A DNA stretch of 64,000 bases from DATBGE01 sp036558125 (GTDB lineage: Bacteria > Gemmatimonadota > Gemmatimonadetes > Gemmatimonadales > GWC2-71-9). Below are positions 49,181 through 57,266 of the stretch, piece after piece. The notes under the pieces are model-generated. The model worked only from the letters and a program-made list of their open reading frames with translations, did no database searches and had not been told where the DNA came from. The DNA is taken from positions 9,422 through 73,421 of the forward strand of contig DATBGE010000143.1 of the NCBI GenBank assembly GCA_036558125.1. The letters run 5' to 3'. Numbering within the stretch: the first letter of the stretch is position 1; each line of letters starts with the position of its first letter. The position numbers were made by a program, and so were the translations under genes.

Positions 49181-49939
49181 CTATCCTAGTCTGGCGCGCA
49201 CTCTCCCTCCCACTCCAAGGCCCAGCCGGCGAGCAGCCGACCCATCCCGCACCGCGATTTCGACCGTTCCTCCCGAGCCCAGATACGCGACGAGGCCGCC
49301 AGTTGGCACATCGCCAAAGGTGCGGCGCAGCGGCCCGATAGAAAGTTCCTCGACTTCAAGCACCGCGTAAGGGGGAACCAGATCTGGCGTAAGGTTGGTG
49401 ATGAGGTTGCCGTAACGGTCGATGAAGATCACCTCTCCCATCACACTCTTGCCCTGGTATTGCGGGTGGGCGCCCGACAACCGGACCGGAACCCTGCTGT
49501 ACGGCTGGCCTAGCGACCCAACGGGATCACCACGAGCCAATGCCGCCGCTGCGGGAGCAAAGACGTCTCGACCATGGAAGGTTGCCGAGGCGGCTTCGGG
49601 CAGCGGCAGGCTCACTGCCTCAACTTCGGTTCCGTGCAGAACCGCGCTGAAGACGCCGTTATCCGGTCCGACAAAGCCGTGACCTTTAGCAGTGAATGCC
49701 AGCGCACCTCTCGCCGTGCCTACGCCGGGATCCACCACCACCAGATGCACTGTTCCCGAGGGGAAACGGGACCAGGTTCGTCCCAGGACATATGAAGCTC
49801 CCGGGAGGTCTCCCGGCGCGATGGAGTGCGTGATATCAACCAGCGTGGCACCGGGGGCGAGGGTGAGAAGCACCCCCTTCATTTCACCGACGTAGGGGTC
49901 CGCGGTGCCGTAGTCCGTTAGGAGGGTTATCAGGGTCAC
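49181..49939 (-). CDS. SAM hydroxide adenosyltransferase (S-adenosylmethionine hydrolase, DUF62)
   Basis: 252 residues from a GTG at 49939. Members of this family split SAM into adenosine and methionine using an activated water, and relatives are fluorinases and chlorinases. Landmarks: ITLLTDYGTADPYVGEMKGV, DITHSIAPGDLPGASYVL, LVVVDPGVGT, FVGPDNGVFS, FHGRDVFAPAAAALARG, and the C-terminal domain VIFIDRYGNLITN. The Asp-Arg-His set typical of the hydrolases (D11, R in HGRD, and H) appears present; the fluorinase-specific insertion is not seen. It lies 21 nt downstream of mrp on the same strand, so the two are cotranscribed. Confidence 0.88.
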   Translation of the reverse strand: MTLITLLTDYGTADPYVGEMKGVLLTLAPGATLVDITHSIAPGDLPGASYVLGRTWSRFPSGTVHLVVVDPGVGTARGALAFTAKGHGFVGPDNGVFSAVLHGTEVEAVSLPLPEAASATFHGRDVFAPAAAALARGDPVGSLGQPYSRVPVRLSGAHPQYQGKSVMGEVIFIDRYGNLITNLTPDLVPPYAVLEVEELSIGPLRRTFGDVPTGGLVAYLGSGGTVEIAVRDGSAARRLGLGVGGRVRARLG

Positions 49940-49960
49940 CGGGATCGCGCCGCGGGCGCA

Positions 49961-51070
49961 TCACCCCCGCAGGATGGGCAGGGCGAACGTCTTCCCTCCA
50001 ACCTGACGGTGCAGCGCGTCGGACAGACCGATGAGAGCAACTGCGGCGGGACTGGAGGGAGAGCCCACGATGACCGGGACACCGCGATCCGCCTGCTCCG
50101 CCAGGCCCGGCTGCAACGGGATCGAGCCCAGCAGCGGCACGCCAAGCTCCTCGGCAAGACGCTCACCGCCGCCGGAGGAGAAGAACGCCACGCGCTTGCC
50201 GGTTTCAGGATCGACGTAGGCTCCCATGTTCTCGACCACGCCGGCTACTGGAACCCCGACCTTCTCAAACATCTTGGCGCCACGCAACGCGTCTCCCACC
50301 GCGACTTCCTGCGGAGTGGTCACGATCACCGCCGTCGCGACGTGGCAGGACTGGACCAGCGAGAGTTGGGCATCGCCGGTGCCGGGCGGCAAGTCCACGA
50401 TGAAGTAGTCGAGTTCGCCCCAGTCCACGTCGCGCAGAAACTGCTGCACGATCTTCATGATGATCGGCCCGCGCCAGATAGCGGGCGCATCCCGGTCCAC
50501 CAGGAAGCCGAGCGACATGAGACGGACCCCATGGGCCACATGCGGCTCGATCTTTCCGCCGACGACTGGCGGCTTCTCGAAGACGCCGAACATGCGGGGG
50601 ATATTGGGACCGTAGACGTCCGCGTCCATCAGCCCCACCTGGTGACCGGCCTGTGCCAGCGCCACCGCAAGGTTCGCCGACACCGTGGACTTACCCACCC
50701 CGCCCTTTCCCGACGAGATCGCGATGATCTTGCCGAGGTTGGGAAAGTCGCTGGCCGGCGGCGGCGCCGGCATTCCGGCACTCTGCGGCGCTCCAGGTGG
50801 CGGATGGGTGGACTTGGCGGGACCGGCCGGGTCCACCACGCTGATCCGGACCTCGGCGGGATTTACGCCTTCCACGGCGCGGACTGCGGCACGGGCCTCA
50901 CGTACCAGTGTCGCCGGATCCTCTCGGCCCAGCAAGAAGGTGAAGGAGACTTTGCCGTTATCCTCGACGACCAGATCGCGGACCATGCCGGAAGAGATCA
51001 GATCGTTTTCGAGACGGGGGTTCTGGATCCGCGAAAGCGCCGCGGCGACTCTCGCGCTCAATTCGGACAT
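49961..51070 (-). CDS. mrp: Mrp/NBP35-family Fe-S carrier ATPase (ParA-like), without the usual CxxC
   Basis: 369 residues. The N-terminal MIP18/DUF59 domain (1-85) is followed by a Pro-rich linker and a deviant-Walker ATPase domain: P-loop SSGKGGVGKST (119-129), DADVYGPNIPRMFG, FIVDLPPGTGDAQLSL, and TTPQEVAVGDALRGAKMF. Mrp/ApbC proteins bind and transfer Fe-S clusters. In most, a CxxC motif near the end of the ATPase domain bridges the cluster in a dimer (NMSxFxCPxCG). Here the stretch reads NMGAYVDPETGKR (281-293), with both cysteines gone. The following NifU-domain gene keeps its CxxC and may supply the cluster ligands. The ATG at 51070 is followed by MSELSARVAAALSR. Confidence 0.93.
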   Translation of the reverse strand: MSELSARVAAALSRIQNPRLENDLISSGMVRDLVVEDNGKVSFTFLLGREDPATLVREARAAVRAVEGVNPAEVRISVVDPAGPAKSTHPPPGAPQSAGMPAPPPASDFPNLGKIIAISSGKGGVGKSTVSANLAVALAQAGHQVGLMDADVYGPNIPRMFGVFEKPPVVGGKIEPHVAHGVRLMSLGFLVDRDAPAIWRGPIIMKIVQQFLRDVDWGELDYFIVDLPPGTGDAQLSLVQSCHVATAVIVTTPQEVAVGDALRGAKMFEKVGVPVAGVVENMGAYVDPETGKRVAFFSSGGGERLAEELGVPLLGSIPLQPGLAEQADRGVPVIVGSPSSPAAVALIGLSDALHRQVGGKTFALPILRG

Positions 51071-51100
51071 TCCTTGATCCTAGGCGGCTCGGGGGTTCAT

Positions 51101-51154
51101 GTCATTGCGAGGCCCGCTGAGCAAGCGGCGCGAGCGAAAGGGCCGTGGCAATCC
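51101..51154. repeat. Extragenic palindromic element between nifU-like gene and mrp
   Basis: gtcattgcgaggcccgctga ... gggccgtggcaatcc: outer arms attgc/gcaat and inner arms ggccc/gggcc pair, with a GC-rich centre. It has the form of the widespread 'tcattgcgag ... gcaatc' palindromic repeat found in many unrelated genomes (from memory). It lies in the 107-nt spacer between two minus-strand genes. Confidence 0.6.
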
Positions 51155-51177
51155 TGCTGACTCGTCAGAGGACGCGG

Positions 51178-51435
51178 TCAGATCGCTTCGACCTTGAGGA
51201 CTTCAGGCACCAGTTCCTTCAGCCTGACTTCGATCCCCTGCCTGAGGGTGACGGTTGAGGCGGAGCAGCCATGACAGGTTCCACCCATCCGCAACAGCAG
51301 GATCCCCAGGCTTTCATCGAAGTCCACGACCTCCACGCTGCCCCGGTGCGAGGCGATATATGGGCGCATGGAGTCCAGCGTCTGCTCGATGCGGGTAAGG
51401 ATGTCAGGCTGGGTGGAATTACTGGTCATGGGCAT
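51178..51435 (-). CDS. NifU C-terminal domain protein (Fe-S scaffold)
   Basis: 85 residues: one NifU/NfuA C-terminal domain. The cluster-binding CxxC is C54 and C57 in LRMGGTCHGCSASTVTLRQG. The flanking IEQTLDSMRPYIASHRGSVE and IEVRLKELVPEVLKVEAI match the family well. It can bind a 4Fe-4S cluster and hand it to apo-proteins. An alternative start 6 nt downstream (second Met) is possible. It lies on the same strand upstream of mrp, with a palindromic element between them, so the two probably form a small Fe-S unit. Confidence 0.92.
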   Translation of the reverse strand: MPMTSNSTQPDILTRIEQTLDSMRPYIASHRGSVEVVDFDESLGILLLRMGGTCHGCSASTVTLRQGIEVRLKELVPEVLKVEAI

Positions 51436-51526
51436 TGCTACCGAGACTCAAATCTGGGGTCGAGGGCATTGGCTACAGCTTATGGCCACCTGCCTTTAAA
51501 GGTAACCCCTGCGATTTGGTCGGGTT

Positions 51527-52546
51527 TCAGCGGCTCCCGTTTCCGGACAGGTAGGTCCGGGCCTCGGCCAGAACCCTGGATTGTACCTCGGCCATGGACC
51601 CTTCAACCGAGAGACCTGAGGCCTTGGTGTGGCCGCCACCGCCGAATGGCCTGGCAAAGGCCGCCACATCAACATCGCCCACCGAACGGAGCGAAACCTT
51701 CACCCTCCCGGCAGCGATTTCCCGGAACAGGAGCGCCATCCGCACACCCGCGATGCTCCGGGGAAATTCGACGATGCCATCGAGATCATCGGGGGTGGCA
51801 CCGAAGCGTTCCATCGCACCCGGAGGCACGGTGACCCAGGCGAGTCCGTGCTCCCGTTCCACGACCATGGTCTGGAGTGTCTCGGCGAGGAGACGCGCCC
51901 GGCCCTCCGGCGCGTTGGCGTAGACGTCGAGATAGATCTGTTCCGGGTCGAGACCGACTTCGAGGAGGGCCGCCGCGACGCGCAGGACGTGGGGGCGGGT
52001 ATTGCTGAAGCGGAACGCCCCGGTATCGGTGAGAATCGCGACGTAGAGAGCCCGGGCCGCGAGCGGTGTCAGCTTCCAGCCGTTGGCCGCCGCGATTTCG
52101 TAGACCAGCTCACCGGTGGCGGAGGCTTCGGGATTCACGTAGCGCGGGCCGGGCGGAAGCAGTCCCGGACTCACGTGGTGATCGATGCAGGCGACCGGTA
52201 CGCCCCGGTCCCTGACCAGTCCGCCGAGCATGCCGAGGCGACCCAGATCGGAGATGTCGAGGACGACGATGAGGTCGGACTTGCGGAGTTCCTTTACCGC
52301 GGCGTCGCTGCGGTCGACGCCCGGCAGATCATGGAACAGGAAGCTGTAGCGTTCGGGAGTGGGCGACGGATTGGTGACCGTCACTTCGCATCCCTTGGCG
52401 CGCAGCAGGTGCGCGAGCCCAACCTCACTGCCCAGCCCGTCTCCATCCGGATTGACGTGTGTCGTGAGGCAGACCCGCTGGCCGGGTGAGAAAACCCCGG
52501 CCAATTCCAGTGCGGCGTCTATACGATCGGGAGAAAGCGTAGTCAT
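51527..52546 (-). CDS. nrnA: DHH-family nanoRNase / pAp phosphatase (NrnA-like)
   Basis: 339 residues. NrnA degrades 2-5 nt RNAs and hydrolyses 3'-phosphoadenosine 5'-phosphate. The DHH active site is visible as TTHVNPDGDGLGSEVGLA, IVVLDISDLGRLG and VACIDHHVSPGLL. The DHHA1 domain has GGGGHTKASGLSVEG near the C-terminus, with a RVKVSLRSVGDVDVAAFARP strand before it. The length is typical. It lies 18 nt downstream of the first APC permease gene on the same strand; the 91-nt gap to the nifU-like gene holds nothing obvious. Confidence 0.92.
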   Translation of the reverse strand: MTTLSPDRIDAALELAGVFSPGQRVCLTTHVNPDGDGLGSEVGLAHLLRAKGCEVTVTNPSPTPERYSFLFHDLPGVDRSDAAVKELRKSDLIVVLDISDLGRLGMLGGLVRDRGVPVACIDHHVSPGLLPPGPRYVNPEASATGELVYEIAAANGWKLTPLAARALYVAILTDTGAFRFSNTRPHVLRVAAALLEVGLDPEQIYLDVYANAPEGRARLLAETLQTMVVEREHGLAWVTVPPGAMERFGATPDDLDGIVEFPRSIAGVRMALLFREIAAGRVKVSLRSVGDVDVAAFARPFGGGGHTKASGLSVEGSMAEVQSRVLAEARTYLSGNGSR

Positions 52547-52564
52547 GCTACGAAATCTAACTGC

Positions 52565-54046
52565 TCACCCCTTCCGGTTCAGTACCGAATGCTTGCGTCC
52601 ATAGGTGAAATAGATCAACAACCCGATGGCCATCCAGACGATCAGCCGCGCCCAGGTGTCCTTGGGAAGCGAAATCATGAGGTAGCCGCAGAACAGAATG
52701 CCGAGCACAGGCACCCAGGGCACCAGGGGAGTCCGGAAGGGCCGAGCAATATTCGGGTCGGTGTAGCGCAGCACCAGCACGCCGCCGCAGACGATCACGA
52801 AGGCGAGAAGGGTGCCGATCGAAACCAGCTCTCCCAGCAGTCCGATCGGGAAGAAGCCCGCGATCAGCATCGCGACGACGCCGGTCAGGATGCTCGCGAT
52901 CCACGGGGTCTGGAACTTGGGATGCACACTTGCGAACATCGGCGGGAGCAACCCGTCCTTGGACATGGTGTAGAAAATCCGGGGCTGCCCCAGCAACATC
53001 ACCAGGATCACCGACGAGAGGCCGGCGATTGCACCGATCTTGACGATCGGGCGGAGCCAGGCCAGACCGGGGCCGGCTGCGTTGATGCCGACCGCGATGG
53101 GATCGGGGACGTTGAGCTGGTCGTACTTGACGATGCCGGTGAGCACGAGTGCCACCGTGATATACAGCACGGTGCAGATGGCGAGCGATCCAAGGATGCC
53201 GATCGGCATATCCCTCTGCGGATTCTTCGACTCCTGGGCCGCGGTACTCACCGCGTCGAATCCGATGTAGGCGAAAAAGATCACTGCGGCGCCCCGGGCG
53301 ATGCCGCCGATGCCGAAGTGGCCTGGTCCGGTAGCGGCCGGGACGAAGGGCACCCAGTTCTCCCGGTTGATGTAGGCCATGCCGAAGGCGATGAAGGCGA
53401 GGATCACCGCCATCTTGATGCCGACGATGACGTTGTTGAAGTTGGCCGACTCCTTGATGCCGATCACCAGCAGGACCGTTATGAAGAACACGATGAACAT
53501 CGCCGGGACGTTGATCACATTGCCCGTCTTGCTCCATCCATGCGCGAAGAGGCTCCAGAAGTTCCACCACGGCACGTCCGCCGCCACTGTGTGAGTATAG
53601 GGCGCCCCGGTGTATTCAGCGGGAATGTTGATCCCCATGTCCTTGAGCAACGACACCGTGTAGCCCGACCACCCCACCGCGACCGTACTCGCGGCGAAGA
53701 GGTATTCGAGGATGAGGTCCCAGCCGATGATCCAGGCCACGAATTCCCCGAGGGTGGCGTAGCCGTAGGTATAGGCCGACCCGGAGATCGGAATCATCGC
53801 CGCGAATTCGGCGTAGCATAGTCCGGCGAATCCGCAGGCGACGCCGGCCAGGATGAACGAGAAGACGATGGCCGGACCGGCGTAGTTGGCCGCGGCTTGA
53901 CCGGTCAGCACGAAGATGCCGGCGCCGATGATGGCGCCAATACCCAGCAGCACGAGATTCCCGGCACCGAGGGCTCGTTTGAGACTGTGATCGGCCGCGA
54001 TAGCCTCCTGCAGCGAGGCCACGGTCTTGCGACGGAAGAGGCTCAT
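52565..54046 (-). CDS. APC-family amino acid permease (cationic amino acid transporter type), copy 1
   Basis: 493 residues with about 12-14 membrane segments. The N-terminal motif RRKTVASLQEAIAADHSLKR followed by LGAGNLVLLGIGAIIGAGIF is characteristic of the APC superfamily, and the GIGAIIGAGIF helix carries the substrate-binding unwound segment. FAYIGFDAVSTAAQESKNPQ is the conserved helix 6-7 region of CAT-type transporters, and DLILEYLFAASTVAVGW is helix 3. It is very similar to the next gene (copy 2) along its length. The tandem pair probably arose by duplication and may differ in amino acid preference. Substrate cannot be read from sequence. Confidence 0.92.
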   Translation of the reverse strand: MSLFRRKTVASLQEAIAADHSLKRALGAGNLVLLGIGAIIGAGIFVLTGQAAANYAGPAIVFSFILAGVACGFAGLCYAEFAAMIPISGSAYTYGYATLGEFVAWIIGWDLILEYLFAASTVAVGWSGYTVSLLKDMGINIPAEYTGAPYTHTVAADVPWWNFWSLFAHGWSKTGNVINVPAMFIVFFITVLLVIGIKESANFNNVIVGIKMAVILAFIAFGMAYINRENWVPFVPAATGPGHFGIGGIARGAAVIFFAYIGFDAVSTAAQESKNPQRDMPIGILGSLAICTVLYITVALVLTGIVKYDQLNVPDPIAVGINAAGPGLAWLRPIVKIGAIAGLSSVILVMLLGQPRIFYTMSKDGLLPPMFASVHPKFQTPWIASILTGVVAMLIAGFFPIGLLGELVSIGTLLAFVIVCGGVLVLRYTDPNIARPFRTPLVPWVPVLGILFCGYLMISLPKDTWARLIVWMAIGLLIYFTYGRKHSVLNRKG

Positions 54047-54076
54047 CGACGCTCCGTTAGGAGAGGGTGAAGGACG

Positions 54077-55537
54077 TCAGGCCTGGCGGCGGCCGAGGCG
54101 GGAATGGCGGTAACCAAACGTTCCGTACAGCACGAGCCCGATGACAAACCAGATGATCAATCGTTCCCAGGTCCGCGGCGGCAGGGAAACCATCAGGTAC
54201 AGCGCGGAGCCTGCGCCGGCCAGCGCGGTGAACCAGATGGCGGGAGCCTTGAAGGGACGAGGCAGCTCGGGCTCCCGAATGCGGAGCACCAGAATGCCGA
54301 TCGAGACGATTACGAAGGCAAGAAGGGTGCCGATAGACACCAGGCTGCCGGCTTCCCGAACAGTAAACCACCCCGCGGGAATCGCGACGGCGAGCCCGGT
54401 CACGATCGACGTGATCCAGGGAGTCTGGAACTTGGGATGCACCTTGTTGACCCAATCGGGTAGCAGGCCATCGCGTGCCATGCTGTAGAACACCCGGGAC
54501 TGTCCCAGCAACATTACCAGGATGACGGAGGAGAGGCCCGCGATCGCGCCGAGCTTGATGAAGGTCGAGATCCAGCCCAGCCCTGCCCGATCGGCGACGA
54601 CGGCGATGGGATCGGGCACGTTCAGCTCGGTGTACGGCATGACGCCGGTGGCAATGCCGGAGACGAGGATATAGAGCACCGTGCAGATAAGCAGCGATCC
54701 GATGATGCCGATCGGCATGTCGCGCTGGGGATTCTTCGCTTCCTGTGCCGCCGTGCTGACCGCATCGAATCCGATATAGGCGAAGAACACGACCGCGGCG
54801 CCGGTCATGACGCCGCTCCAGCCGAAGGCGCCCTTGATGGGAATCCCGTCGGGACCGACCTGCGCCGGCGGAATGAACGGGTGCCAGTTGGCCGGGTTGA
54901 CCGCGTGGACTGCGCCCACGATGAAAACGATGACGACCGCGACTTTCACGAAGACGATCACGTTGTTCACGTTGGCCGACTCCTTGATGCCGACCACGAG
55001 CAGCGCCGTGATGATCGCGATGATGATGATGGCGGGAAGGTTGAAGATCGCGGTGACTGTGCTTCCGTCGGCCAGGGTCACCACAGTGCCGTGTGCCGCG
55101 CTGAGGCGGGCCGGCACATCGATGCCGATGTCGTGGAGAAAGGAGACGACGTAACCGGACCAGCCGATCGCCACGGTCACCGCACCCAGGGCGTACTCCA
55201 GCACCAGGTCCCACCCGATGATCCAGGCGATGAACTCGCCCAGCGTCGCGTAGCCGTAGGTGTAGGCGCTTCCCGCCATTGGGACCAGCGACGCGAATTC
55301 CGCATAGCACAGGGCCGCGAACACCGAGGCGACTCCCGCGAGCACGAACGAGAGCACGACGGCGGGCCCGGAATTCTGGGCGGCGACGGTGCCGGTCAGG
55401 ACGAAGATCCCGGTCCCGATGATGGCGCCGATGCCCAACGCCGTCAGGTTCCAGGGACCCAACGCCCGCTTGAGGCTGTGGTCGTGGGCGGCTTCGGCCT
55501 GCAGGTCGGTAACGCTTTTGCGGCGGAAGAGGTCCAT
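54077..55537 (-). CDS. APC-family amino acid permease (cationic amino acid transporter type), copy 2
   Basis: About 486 residues from the ATG at 55537 (MDLFRRKSVTDLQAEAAHDH), chosen because it aligns with the start of copy 1; a longer frame starting 36 nt upstream would add basic residues not found in copy 1. It has the same core as copy 1: LGIGAIIGTGIFVLTGT, WDLVLEYALGAVTVAIGWSG, FAYIGFDAVSTAAQEAKNPQ, RDMPIGIIGSLLICTVLYIL. Compared with copy 1 it has a differing periplasmic loop at about residues 150-175 (ARLSAAHGTVVTLADGSTVT). The gap between the two copies is 30 nt, so they are cotranscribed. Element K lies upstream. Confidence 0.92.
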   Translation of the reverse strand: MDLFRRKSVTDLQAEAAHDHSLKRALGPWNLTALGIGAIIGTGIFVLTGTVAAQNSGPAVVLSFVLAGVASVFAALCYAEFASLVPMAGSAYTYGYATLGEFIAWIIGWDLVLEYALGAVTVAIGWSGYVVSFLHDIGIDVPARLSAAHGTVVTLADGSTVTAIFNLPAIIIIAIITALLVVGIKESANVNNVIVFVKVAVVIVFIVGAVHAVNPANWHPFIPPAQVGPDGIPIKGAFGWSGVMTGAAVVFFAYIGFDAVSTAAQEAKNPQRDMPIGIIGSLLICTVLYILVSGIATGVMPYTELNVPDPIAVVADRAGLGWISTFIKLGAIAGLSSVILVMLLGQSRVFYSMARDGLLPDWVNKVHPKFQTPWITSIVTGLAVAIPAGWFTVREAGSLVSIGTLLAFVIVSIGILVLRIREPELPRPFKAPAIWFTALAGAGSALYLMVSLPPRTWERLIIWFVIGLVLYGTFGYRHSRLGRRQA

Positions 55538-55575
55538 GCGTCTTTTGGCTCGAGTTGGGAGGAGGCGCGACAAGC

Positions 55576-55648
55576 GCCATAGGCCCTAAGCCTTAAGCTC
55601 CATTCCGAAAGCCTGGTGCCTGTGGCTTACGGCTTATGGCATAAGGCA
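55576..55648. repeat. Palindromic short-tandem-repeat element K (word ggcttac / gtaagcc)
   Basis: Left arm 55576-55600 (gccataggccctaagcctta and onward) and right arm 55623-55648 (tggcttacggcttatggcat and onward) are complementary with mismatches; the right arm is three heptamers (ggcttac, ggcttat, ggcataa). The spacer is 22 nt. It lies between guaB (upstream) and APC copy 2 on the minus strand. Confidence 0.8.
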
Positions 55649-55673
55649 CTGCCCACACCACTATTGCCTGCCG

Positions 55674-57131
55674 TCAGACGTTGTAGTTCGGTGCTTCCCG
55701 CGTAATCGTCACGTCGTGGGGATGAGACTCTCGCAACCCGGCGCTGGTGATCTGCACCATCTCGACGTCGCGCTGTAGCTGCTCGATAGTCGCTGCACCA
55801 CAGTAACCCATCCCGCTGCGGAGCCCTCCTACCATCTGAAACAGCACGTCGGCCGCCGGGCCCTTGTACGGCACTCGGCCCTCGATGCCTTCCGGCACCA
55901 TCTTGGAAGACGACAGCTCTCCTTCCTGGAAATAGCGGTCCGCGGAACCGTCCTGCATGGCAGAGAGGCTGCCCATCCCGCGGATCATCTTGAAGCGCCG
56001 GCCTTCGGCCAGCACCGACTCACCGGGGCTCTCCTCCGTCCCGGCCAGCATCGAGCCCATCATGACCGAGGCCGCCCCGGCGGCGAGCGCCTTCACCACG
56101 TCGCCCGAGTACTTGATCCCGCCGTCGGCGATGACCGGCACCTCACCGGCGGCCCGGACCGCATCCATCACGGCGGTGACCTGCGGAACCCCGACCCCAG
56201 TAACGACCCGCGTGGTACAGATGCTCCCCGGGCCGACTCCGACCTTCACCGCATCGGCGCCGCGGCGGACCAGCTCCTTGGCGCCGCCTTCGCTCGCCAC
56301 GTTGCCGGCGATGAGCTGCGCGTCGGGGAAGGTTTGCCGCATGAGATCCAGCGTCTTCAGCACTCCTTCGCTGTGCCCGTGGGCCGAATCGATCACCAGC
56401 ACATCGGCGCCGGCGGCGAGCAGTTCCTTTGCGCGGTCGATCGCCTCGGGAGTACCCCCTACCGCCGCTGCTACGCGCAGCCGGCCGTGCTGATCCTTGT
56501 TCGAGTCGGGATACTGCCGACGCTTGAAAATGTCCTTGACCGTGATCAATCCCCGCAGCACGCCCTGCTGGTCTACCACGGGAAGCTTCTCGATCCGGTG
56601 CTTGGCCAGAATCCGCTCCGCCTCGTCCAATCCGGTCCCGACCGGTGCGGTAACCAGCTTGTCCTTGGTCATGACCTCGCGGACCGGCTGATCGAGATTG
56701 CGCTCGAACTGGAGATCGCGATTGGTGATGATGCCGACCAGCTTCCCCGCGGGATCCACGATCGGCACGCCGGAAATCCGGAACCGGTTCATCATGGTTG
56801 CGGCTTCCCGCAGGGGACGATCGGGACCCAGGGTAATCGGGTTCATGATCATCCCGCTCTCGCTGCGCTTCACCCGATCCACCTCCGCCGCCTGGCGGTC
56901 GATCGACATGTTCTTGTGAAGCACGCCGATTCCGCCCGCCCGCGCCATCGCGATGGCCATCTCCGCCTCGGTGACGGTGTCCATCGCGGCCGAAACCAGC
57001 GGAATATTGAGCGCGATCTTGCGGGTGAGACGACTCGCGACCGAAACCTGCCGCGGGTGAACTGTGGAGTGCCGGGGGACCAGCAAAACGTCGTCGAAGG
57101 TGAGCGCCAGACTAGGACGAATGGTGCTCAT
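55674..57131 (-). CDS. guaB: GuaB, IMP dehydrogenase
   Basis: Converts IMP to XMP with NAD+, the first step to GTP. 485 residues, usual length. The catalytic Cys is C305 in VGVGPGSICTTRVVTG; ALTFDDVLLVPRHSTV and LVSAAMDTVTEAEMA mark the N-terminal part, and GGLRSGMGYCGA the C-terminal flap region. A CBS pair (about 95-205; ILAKHRIEKLPVVDQQG) is inserted in the barrel as usual. The gene is flanked by element K downstream and by the repeat region L upstream. It lies in the middle of three permease genes without functional connection that I can see. Confidence 0.96.
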   Translation of the reverse strand: MSTIRPSLALTFDDVLLVPRHSTVHPRQVSVASRLTRKIALNIPLVSAAMDTVTEAEMAIAMARAGGIGVLHKNMSIDRQAAEVDRVKRSESGMIMNPITLGPDRPLREAATMMNRFRISGVPIVDPAGKLVGIITNRDLQFERNLDQPVREVMTKDKLVTAPVGTGLDEAERILAKHRIEKLPVVDQQGVLRGLITVKDIFKRRQYPDSNKDQHGRLRVAAAVGGTPEAIDRAKELLAAGADVLVIDSAHGHSEGVLKTLDLMRQTFPDAQLIAGNVASEGGAKELVRRGADAVKVGVGPGSICTTRVVTGVGVPQVTAVMDAVRAAGEVPVIADGGIKYSGDVVKALAAGAASVMMGSMLAGTEESPGESVLAEGRRFKMIRGMGSLSAMQDGSADRYFQEGELSSSKMVPEGIEGRVPYKGPAADVLFQMVGGLRSGMGYCGAATIEQLQRDVEMVQITSAGLRESHPHDVTITREAPNYNV

Positions 57132-57197
57132 GCCTTACACGTTCCGAAATGGGTCGGGGGTTCCATCCTTAAGTCTAGAGGCGGGTTGCGGGGTGGG

Positions 57198-57266
57198 TCA
57201 AGGTAAGGCGGTAAGGCGGGATGGCGGTAGCTGAAACCGGCGGTTTCAATTTTCAATCTTCAATCC
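57198..57266. repeat. Short-tandem-repeat region L with central palindrome gaaaccg-g-cggtttc
   Basis: Plus-strand left part: ggtaaggcggtaaggcggga (7-9 nt words, 57201 on). The centre is a perfect dyad gaaaccg/cggtttc (57233-57239 and 57241-57247). The right part is the AT-rich ttttcaatcttcaatccc, sharing the word of element I. The dyad and AT block overlap the stop and last codons of the permease gene. Long arms are not clearly complementary, so this is a weaker or hybrid member of the family. Confidence 0.6.

Noticed and set aside
52557..53570. Second open frame on the same strand as APC permease copy 1
   Set aside because: Out-of-frame shadow with low-complexity Arg/His/Pro composition and no membrane segments.
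54057..55580. 507-codon out-of-frame open frame over APC permease copy 2
   Set aside because: Same-strand shadow, Arg/His-rich, while the other frame carries all permease motifs.
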